Source of the DNA: Turritopsis dohrnii
Lineage: Eukaryota > Cnidaria > Hydrozoa > Anthoathecata > Oceaniidae
Length of the DNA stretch: 64,000 bases
Direction: 5' to 3'
Assembly: GCA_027922465.2 (NCBI GenBank)
Contig: BQMF02000136.1
Span: 620,001 to 684,000, forward strand
Part shown: piece after piece, positions 56,414-64,000 of the stretch
How positions within the stretch are numbered: the stretch's first letter is position 1
Layout: every line of letters begins with the position of its first letter
Program-made: the position numbers and the translations under genes
Notes under the pieces: model-generated
Databases searched by the model: none
What the model saw: only the letters and a program-made list of their open reading frames with translations
Told to the model about the DNA's origin: nothing

Positions 56414-57389
56414 TTGGTCTTTTGTAATCTTCTGATCTACCATCTTGGATTTCTTTGTGTATAACCTCCTTAATCAACGACATGAACATATGACGTAACA
56501 ATATGACGTTTGTAACAATATGACGAAACAAAATATATCTACATTTAACAACTCTTTTCTACCTCAACAGTTCTCTGCACGATGTGTCACCTAATACGCG
56601 ATGACCCTGACCCAAACGTCAACTCAAGATTTCGAGACACGCGAGAAATTATATGGTCATGCGTCTTAATGTTATCTTTCATTGTAAAGACCAACCTCGA
56701 ACCCATGCCAGGCATCATGGCATGCCAAAGGTTAAGGAACTGAAAAAGTTGCTAGAACATGTAATTCCGTGAGTTTCGTGAGTCTTAACATGACGTAGTG
56801 AAAGGTGACCATGTGACTTCAGCAAACAAATGACATTGAATACTAAAACAAGAAAGTTTCACTTTTTCAGTCATCTTATTCCATCAATAAAACAAGAAAG
56901 TTTCACTTTTTCAGTCATCTTATTCCAATAAACTTCGAAGATAGGAATAAGTGGCATTGAAATGAAAAAAGAAGCCATCTATCAACCTCTAAAAAATATT
57001 AAAGACACAGTGCACCCTTTGTTATTCTATCCCATTTCTATACTTTTGTGGTCTGATTGCCAACAATGACAAAACTATTAACATTATTATCTTGTTTTTA
57101 CAAGATTAGAAAAGTGGAAGTGTGATAATTGCACATGGCGAGATAACAAACAATTTAGGATCTGTTGAAATTCTTTCCCTTTCTTTGTTTCAAATGAATT
57201 TTCATTGGCCTATAATGTTAGTATGATAGACTAACAAATGACATGTTTCTAACTTTTTGGTGATTCCCGTTTTGTGATTTTCACTTTCACTTTTGCGTAC
57301 TTTTCTTCTTTTCGAGGTTTTTGGAATAGTGTTTGGAATAGTTCCGATTTACGACAAAAAATTGAAGATAATGAGTTCCTCCTCATACG
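56414..57389. other. GPCR downstream region
   Basis: Contains AATAAA motifs at about 56886 and 56932 that could end the GPCR transcript. They lie in a 44-bp direct duplication (56844-56931) with unit TAAAACAAGAAAGTTTCACT onward. Otherwise no gene is seen. Confidence 0.5.
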
Positions 57390-57570
57390 CAACTTCTTTA
57401 TGGATGGACCAACGTACCTTACGTTTTTGTGGGCGATGATGCTTTTGCACTGAAAAGCTATATGATGAAGCCATACCCTCAGAACAATTTCAGAAATTTG
57501 TCCCCAGAAAAGGCAAGCACAATTACAACATGCGCTATGGTTCTTGATAATTTTCTACGAAGAAACAACT
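57390..57570 (+). pseudogene. PIF/Harbinger transposase fragment, second copy
   Basis: The plus strand reads TNVPYVFVGDDAFALKSYMM and then KPYPQNN, the GDDA block around the second catalytic Asp of Harbinger-type DDE enzymes. Only about 50 codons remain, ending in a stop at 57570. It lies next to a MADF-domain remnant on the opposite strand. Confidence 0.75.
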
Positions 57571-57619
57571 AGTCTACACTCCACCTGGTTTAAGTGTCTG
57601 AGGTGAGCTTTAACGTACT

Positions 57620-57999
57620 TGAACTCTTTGAGGTTTTCTTTACTGTATCTACAAATCTCAGCTTTTGCATAAATGTCCAAGAGCTCTCATATAATTCTTC
57701 TGTACTTTGACCACTCTTGTCTTGGTCTTGTTTTCCTTTGCCAACTCTCTCCCGCATTGGGCCTTAGGAGACTTCCATTTGGCCTGGATGATAATCAAAT
57801 AAAGATTTAAATCTTCTTTTATTTCACTTAGCGCCTTTTCCTTAATATCCCTCTTCGAATAAGTTTTGTCGGAAATATCCCAAAGGCAAGGCCTTTCTTC
57901 ATACAGGTCAATTAATCTTTCTACAAGGTCGTCATCCTATTTAAATTTATTTTGCTGGTTACTTGTAACTTGTTTCAAAGACGCAACAGCTTCAGCCAT
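57620..57999 (-). pseudogene. MADF-domain protein remnant (Harbinger partner)
   Basis: From an ATG at 57999 the minus strand reads MAEAVASLKQV, then after an in-frame TAG DDLVERLIDLYEERPCLWDI, DKTYSKRDIKEKALSEI, QAKWKSPKAQCGRELAKENK. The L-x-L-Y...LWD and W-x-x-x-R-x-x-Y/C-x-R-E pattern is the MADF/Myb-SANT-like DNA-binding domain. PIF/Harbinger transposons encode such a protein as a necessary partner of the transposase. Stops show it is dead. Confidence 0.75.
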
Positions 58000-58043
58000 T
58001 TTAAAATTTATTGTGATTGTTTTCTATTCTTTCCCGCGTAAAC

Positions 58044-59067
58044 GAGGCCCGGAAAACCCGAAGTATAAAATCGAGTTATTAAGTCGAGTTATGAACTATG
58101 ACGTCATAATTCGAGTTATTAACTCGAAATTTTTAATTTTCTATATTCTTTCGAGTTATTAACTCGGAAATATATATGTCGCTTTTACAACTCGAGTTAT
58201 TAACTCGAAATTAAAAAAGTCAAATTTTGTATTCGAGTTAATAACTCGAAGTTAATTTTTCAAATAAATCAAATCGAGTTATTAACTCGATAGTATTATA
58301 TTGCTTTAAAGGAATCGAGTTATTAAAGTTTTCAAAAATTTCTTACGATTTATCGTGTGTGCTTGATTTTCAGAATATTATTCAAATATGGCAAGGGATA
58401 TTTTCGAAAGTTCACTGGGAATGGTGTGAATTTTTTTAAAAAAAGGCAAAGTAGGCCAAATTTGAGGCAAATTTTGAAAATCGTTCAATTTTAATGAAAA
58501 TTTAATAGTGGAACAAGTTTGAACTGCTGATTTCAAATATGAAGGTCAAATTGTGGATAAAGTCAAACTAGGCCAAACTTGGACGAAATTTTGAAAATTG
58601 TTCAATTCTAATGAAGATTTAATAGAGGAATAGCTTTGTACTGTTGATTTCAAATTTGAAGATCAACTTGTGCATAAGGCCAAATTAGGCCAAATTTGGA
58701 CCAAATTTTGAAAATTGTTCAATTTCTATGAAAATTCTAGTGGATCAATTTGAGGCCAAAATTTTTCCTAAGCGTCTTACACAATAATCAAAGTTACGAG
58801 GCGAGTTTGCAAATCGTTAAGATTCAGAATACGGAAGTAGTCGGTGGAGGTTTTCTGCACTTTGGATAACATGTTGGCGAATACATGAAAAAGAAAATTA
58901 TTTATATTTTTTTTGCTCTATGTGCTCACATATTTTGTTTTAGTTTTTCTTTTCTCCGTTGTCATCTTATGAGCCGATGTGTGTTATTGTTAATGTGATC
59001 ATGTAATTATAATAGAGTTTGCACTCTTGCATATTTTAACAACATTTTCTTTAATTAATTTTTAGCA
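58044..59067 (+). repeat. CGAGTTATTAACTCG-palindrome repeat, unit 1
   Basis: A 1,024-bp unit opens with GAGGCCCGGAAAACCCGA. The head (to about 58345) holds five 15-bp palindromes at 58112, 58152, 58193, 58234 and 58275, 40-41 bp apart, plus a perfect CRE (TGACGTCA, 58099-58106). The body holds a 118-bp imperfect tandem repeat (AGGCCAAATTTGGACCAAAT-type, starts near 58452, 58570 and 58688). It ends TTAATTAATTTTTAGCA. No protein is encoded. Confidence 0.9.
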
Positions 59068-60083
59068 GAGGCCCAGAAAACCCGAGTTATGAAATCGAGT
59101 TATAAAGTCCAGTTATGAACTATGACGTCATAATTCGAGTTATTAACTCGAAATTTTTAATTTTCTATATTCTTTCGAGTTAATAACTCGGAAATATATA
59201 TGTCGCTTTTACAACTCGAGTTATTAACTCGAAATTTAAAAAGTCAAATTTTGAATTCGAGTTAATAACTCGAAGTTAATTTTTCAAATAAATCAAATGG
59301 AGTTATTAACTCGATAGTATTATATTGCTTTAAAGGAATCGAGTTATTAAAGTTTTCAAAAATTTCTTACGATTTATCGTGTGTGCTTGATTTTCAGAAT
59401 ATTTTTCAAATATGGCAAGGGATATTTTCGAAAGTTCACTGGGAATGGTGTGAATTTTTAAAAAAAGGCAAAGTAGGCCAAATTTGAGGCAAATTTTGAA
59501 AATCGTTCAATTTTAATGAAAATTTAATAGTGGAATAAAACTGCTAATTTCAAATATGAAGGTCAAATTGTGGATAAGGTCAAATTAGGCCAAATTTGGA
59601 GCAAATTTTGAAAATTGTTCAATTCTAATGAAGATTTAATAGAGGAATAACTTTGTACTGTTGATTTCGAATTTGAAGATCAATTTGTGCATAAGGCCAA
59701 ATTAGGCCAAATGTGGACCAAATTTTGAAAATTGTTCAGTTCCTATGAAAATTGTAGTGGAACAATTTGAGGCAAAATTTTTCATAAGCGTCTTACACAA
59801 TAATCAAAGTTACGAGGCGAGTTTGCAAATCGTTAAGATGTGCATGATTCAGAATACAGAAGTAGTCGGTCGAGGTTTTCTGCACTTTGGATAACATTTT
59901 GACGAATACATGAAAAAGAAAATTATTTATATTTTTTTGCTCTATGTGCTCACATATTTTGTTTTAGTTTTTCTTTTCTGCGTTGTCATCTTATGAGCCG
60001 ATGTGTGTTATTGTTAATGTAATTATAATAGAGTTTGCACTCTTGCATATTTTAACAGCACTTTCTTTAATTAATTTTTAGCA
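59068..60083 (+). repeat. CGAGTTATTAACTCG-palindrome repeat, unit 2
   Basis: A direct tandem copy of the previous unit (1,016 bp), with palindromes at 59136, 59176, 59217, 59258 and 59299 in the same 40-41 bp rhythm. The last has one arm base changed. Body and end match unit 1 apart from small indels. Confidence 0.9.
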
Positions 60084-60480
60084 CATTTAAACTTTATATC
60101 TAAGAAATGTGGCTCTTATTTATTAACTTCTTGTAAAAATACTTACAATTCAACTTTAATTTTTATTTTAAATTGATGATGACAGAAAAATCAAAACATC
60201 TTAAAACATTGTTTTTAAGCTGTACTGCTATTTGTTTTGGAAAATAGGAGGAAACACTCCGTGATAAAATATAAAAAATTAAAATGCAGCATTCGGAAGT
60301 TTTTCCGTTTGAAATCCAAAAATGTGTCCGAAAGTTTGGCCACCGAAAGTTTTTCCGCCAAAAGTTTTTCCTCCGACAATTTTCGCTGTTAATGTAGTTT
60401 TCTTATAAAGGACTTCATAAACTAATGTTAATTGACAGATAACGATATTTTTACGAACTCGATAATTTTCCAAAAATGTT
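60076..60480. repeat. Duplicated flank, copy 1 (second at 63751-64000)
   Basis: Sequence after unit 2 (TTTTTAGCACATTTAAACTT onward, then GTTTGGCCACCGAAAGTTTT) is repeated after the inverted unit at 63751-64000. The second copy lacks about 175 bp in the middle. CGAAAGTTTTTCCGCC-type micro-repeats occur inside. Confidence 0.8.
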
Positions 60481-60640
60481 TATACAATGTGTTTTCATTA
60501 ATAAAAAATAACAACAGAAGTATCGCTATGTTTTGTAAAAAAGAACATAGCCTTATCAAATTATATAAAGTGTTACATCAGACAGTATTTTTAAACGCGC
60601 CAATGATATAAACATAATATTAGCACTCATAAAAGTTAAT

Positions 60641-62906
60641 TTGAATTTAAGATCTCTGGTCTTACAGGTTTATTTTAAAGTTGCCAGTCAAATAAAACAA
60701 TCTAAAAGATAATAAACGATAGATTTTTACGCCTATCGTGTTGAATCATGGTCGGCTCTGAAAAGTCACATCAAACAGTAATGTCGACACTAATTTCCTT
60801 GAAATGTTTTTGTATTTAACACTGCTATATTGTGAAACCACTAAAATTGTCTTTTCATTTCGTAAGCAAACGTAACAAGCCTGATACAAAAATAACATAT
60901 AGAAATACTTCGACAAACAATTTCCTTTAGAATTAACACGATTCCACCTCAAGATTATAAATTGCACGTGCGAAACACCAGTCCTAACACCTAAATTAAA
61001 TTCATATAGAAATATAGAATCTATTTTCTCACTTCGGCAAATTTTTATCTTGGAGTTTTCAGCTATCACAATACAGTAAGAGTAAGATCAATAGAAAAAT
61101 ATGTCAGAGGTGACGTGGTACAGCTGTAGTTAAAAATATTATCAGGACTGCATATCATTAGGATTAACATATTCATCGACTTGCTCAACTGATTAATTTT
61201 GATGCCATTTCTGCACTAATGTAAATCAAAACTTGCGCTATAAAATGTCTCAGTGTGCAAATTTTCATTACAGTCGAACAATTTTCAAAATTTGGTCCAA
61301 ATTTGGCCTAATTATGCACAAATCGATCTTCAAATTCAAATTCAGAAATCAGCAGTACAAAGTCATTCCTCTATTAAATCTTCATTAGAATTGAACAGTT
61401 TTCAAAATTTGCTCCAAATTTGGCCTAATTTGACCTTATCCACAATTTGACCTTAGCAATTTGAAAATTAGCAGTTCAAACTTGTTCCACTATTAAATTT
61501 TCATTAAAATTGAACGATTTTCAAAATTTGCCTCAAATTTGGCTTACTTTGCCTTTTTTTAAAAAACTCACACCATTCCCAGTGAACTTTCGAAAATACC
61601 CCTTGCCATATTCGAAAAATATTCTGAAAATCAAGCACACACGATAAATCGTAAGAAATTTTTGAAAACTTTAATAACTCGATTCCTTTAAAGCAATATA
61701 ATACTATCGAGTTAGTAACTCGATTTGATTTATTTGAAAAATTAACTTCGAGTTATTAACTCGAATTCAAAATTTGACTTTTTTCATTTCGAGTTAATAA
61801 CTCGAGTTGTAAAAGCGACAATTATATTTTCGAGTTATTAACTCGAAAGAATATAGAAAATTAAAAATTTCGAGTTAATAACTCGAATTATGACGTCATA
61901 GTTCATAACTCGACTTAATAACTCGATTTTATAACTCGGGTTTTCCGGGCCTCGATTTATCGTGTGTGCTTGATTTTCAGAATACTTTTCAAATGGCAAG
62001 GGATATTTTTGAAAGTTCACTGGGAATGGTGTGAGTTTTTTAAAAAAGGCAAAGTAGGCCAAATTTGAGGCAAATTTTGAAAATCGTTCAATTTTAATGA
62101 AAATTTAATAGTGGAACAAGTTTGAACTGCTAATTTCAAATATGAAGGTCAAATTGTGGATAAGGTCAAATTGGGCCAAATTTGGACCAAATTTTGAAAA
62201 TTGTTCAATTCCAATGAAGATTTAATAGAGGAATAAATTTGTACTGTTGATTTCGAATTTGAAGATCGACATGTGCATAATTAGGCCAAATTTGGACCAA
62301 ATGAAAATTTGCACACGGAGAAATTTTATAGCGCAAGTTTTGATATACATTAGTGCAAAAATGGCATAAAAATGTTGAGCAAGTCGATGAATATGTTATC
62401 CTGGATATTATTTTTAACTACCGCTGTACCATGGCACGGCTGACATATTGTTCTATTGCTCTTACTCTTGCTGTATTGTGATAGGTGAACACTCCAAGAT
62501 AAAAAGTTGCCGAAGTGAGAAAATAGATTCTATATTTCTATATGAATTTAATTTAGGTGTTAAGACTGGTGTTTTGCACGTGCAATATATAATCTTGAGG
62601 TGGAATCATGTTAATTCTAAAAGAAATTGTTTGTCGAAATATTACTATATGTGATTTTTGTATCAGGCTTGTTACGTTTGCTTACGAAATGAAAAGACAA
62701 TTTTAGTGGTTTCACAATATAGCAGTGTTAAATGCAAAAAAATTTCAAGTAAATTAGTGTTGAGATTACTGTTTGATGTGACTTTTCAGAGCCGACCATG
62801 ACTCAACACGAAAGGCGTAAAAATCTATTGTTTATTATCTTCTAGATTGTTTTATTTGACTGGGAACTTTAAAATAAACCTGCAAGACTAGAGATCTTAT
62901 ATTCAA
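60641..62906. repeat. Large inverted repeat (foldback) with palindrome-rich loop
   Basis: The left arm 60641-61650 and right arm 61954-62906 are inverted copies, for example TTGAATTTAAGATCTCT versus GAGATCTTATATTCAA at the outer ends and GCACACACGATAAATC versus GATTTATCGTGTGTGC at the inner ends. The 303-bp loop is an inverted copy of the head of the CGAGTTATTAACTCG repeat. The arms also contain the 118-bp-type body repeats. Confidence 0.82.
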
Positions 62907-63179
62907 ACAAGAAGCCGCTTGGCTTGAAGACTTCAGGACGTAACACAATGATGCATATCTAGTCTATTGCCGAATTGCCAAATTATTTTCAAATCTAATA
63001 AAATGACTGGCAAATTCAAAATCAACAACTTCTAATTGTGCGTTCAACAAATTTTTATGAATGTTGCAGAACTTTATAAGTTTGTTCCAAATTTGGCCTG
63101 AATTACCCATTTCTGGTTAAATCTGACAAAATGACTAACAAATTAGAAATCAGCACCTTTCAAATGTGATCTGTGCAAA

Positions 63180-63750
63180 ATTTCTTAAAATTTGAAGAAC
63201 TTTCGAAATTTGGTCCAAATTTGGCCTAGCTTACCTTATCCACAATTTGACCTTCATATTGGAAATCAGCAGCTCAAACTTGTTCCACGATTAAATTTTC
63301 ATTAAAATTAAACGATTTTCAAAATTTGCCTCAAATTTGGCCTACTTTGCCTTTTTTAAAAAATTCACACTATTCCCAGTGAACTTTCGAAAATATCCCT
63401 TGTCATATTTGAAAAATATTCTGAAAATCAAGCACACACGATAAATCGTAAGAAATTTTTGAAAACTTTAATAACTCGATTCCTTTAAAGCAATATAATA
63501 CTATCGAGTTAATAACTCGACTTGATTAACTTGAAAAAATAACTTCGAGTTATTAACTCGAATTCAAAATTTGACTTTTTTAATTTCGAGTTAATAACTC
63601 GAGTTGTAAAAGCGACATATATATTTCCGAGTTATTAACTCGAAAGAATATAGAAAATTAAAAATTTCGAGTTAATAACTCGAATTATGACGTCATAGTT
63701 CATAACTCGACTTAATAACTCGATTTTATAACTCGGGTTTTCCGGGCCTC
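63180..63750 (-). repeat. CGAGTTATTAACTCG-palindrome repeat, inverted partial unit
   Basis: A reverse-orientation copy ends with TCCGGGCCTC at 63750. The head with its palindromes (about 63500-63690) and CRE is present; the body is cut short at about 63180, and further diverged body motifs lie at 63060-63120. Confidence 0.82.
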
Positions 63751-64000
63751 TTTTTAGCACATTTAAACTTTATATCTAAGAAATGTGGCTCTTATTTATT
63801 AACTTCTTGTAAAAATACTTACAATTCAACTTTAATTTTTATTTTAAAGTTTGGCCACCGAAAGTTTTTCCGCCAAAATTTTTTCCTCCGACAATTTTCG
63901 CTGTTAATGTAGATTTCTTATAAAGGACTTCATAAACTAATGTTAATTGACAGATAACGATATATTTACGAACTCAATAATTTTCCAAAAATGTTAATCC
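63751..64000. repeat. Duplicated flank, copy 2
   Basis: It matches 60079-60480 with an internal deletion of about 175 bp and runs to the window end. Confidence 0.8.

Noticed and set aside
58100..58300. CRISPR-like array of regular repeats
   Set aside because: The repeated units are self-palindromes in an animal repeat, the spacers are the same in every copy, and no cas genes exist.

Overview
The window looks like nuclear DNA of an invertebrate animal. It is AT-rich, its genes are split by GT-AG introns, and it carries many eukaryotic transposable elements (Penelope-like, DIRS-like, LINE, ISL2EU/Harbinger, pogo/Tigger, Tc1, tRNA-derived SINEs, MITEs). Nothing is bacterial or viral. A cnidarian-like source would fit the gene set and repeat types, but the sequence alone does not fix the phylum.

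Four host genes are supported. (1) Positions 1-1344, minus strand: the 5' coding part of a CABIT-domain (GAREM/THEMIS-like) signalling adaptor, running off the left edge. (2) 19051-19787, minus strand: a complete two-exon thioredoxin of 107 residues with a WCPPC active site. (3) 20292-41592, plus strand: a complete TBL2-type WD-repeat gene with 12 coding exons (455 residues), head-to-head with thioredoxin across about 0.5 kb. All twelve exon junctions keep the reading frame, and the first intron is about 13 kb of nested transposons. (4) 55169-56413, plus strand: an intronless class A GPCR of 414 residues.

Other regions, left to right. 1.4-12.7 kb: no recognisable gene. 12.7-16.4 kb: a repeat graveyard with two tRNA-derived SINE families, pieces of an RT plus PD-(D/E)XK element, and Penelope-like pieces. 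20.65-32.4 kb (TBL2 intron 1): a terminal-inverted-repeat (TIR) element starting 10 bp after the exon-1 donor, then an element with GGCCGATGG ends containing an ISL2EU transposon. That transposon has the two-gene layout (YqaJ-SWIM-PHD nuclease and THAP-DDE transposase, convergent) and was itself hit by a Tigger/pogo element and a 920-bp MITE. 42.0-48.7 kb: a LINE tail, a Tc1 fragment, and a Penelope-like element split by a DIRS-like tyrosine-recombinase element. Beside the DIRS element is a 504-bp inverted-repeat unit that seems to carry the last exon of an RGG-box protein gene. 49-55 kb: a Harbinger fragment, minisatellites and hairpin elements. 57.4-58.0 kb: a second Harbinger remnant with its MADF partner. 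58.0-64.0 kb: tandem, inverted and foldback copies of a repeat whose head carries five 15-bp palindromes about 41 bp apart.

The host genes show no sign of working in one pathway; the only close pairing is the divergent thioredoxin/TBL2 pair. All transposon genes seen here carry stops, frameshifts or deletions. Nearly all content outside the four host genes is repeat-derived or unrecognised.
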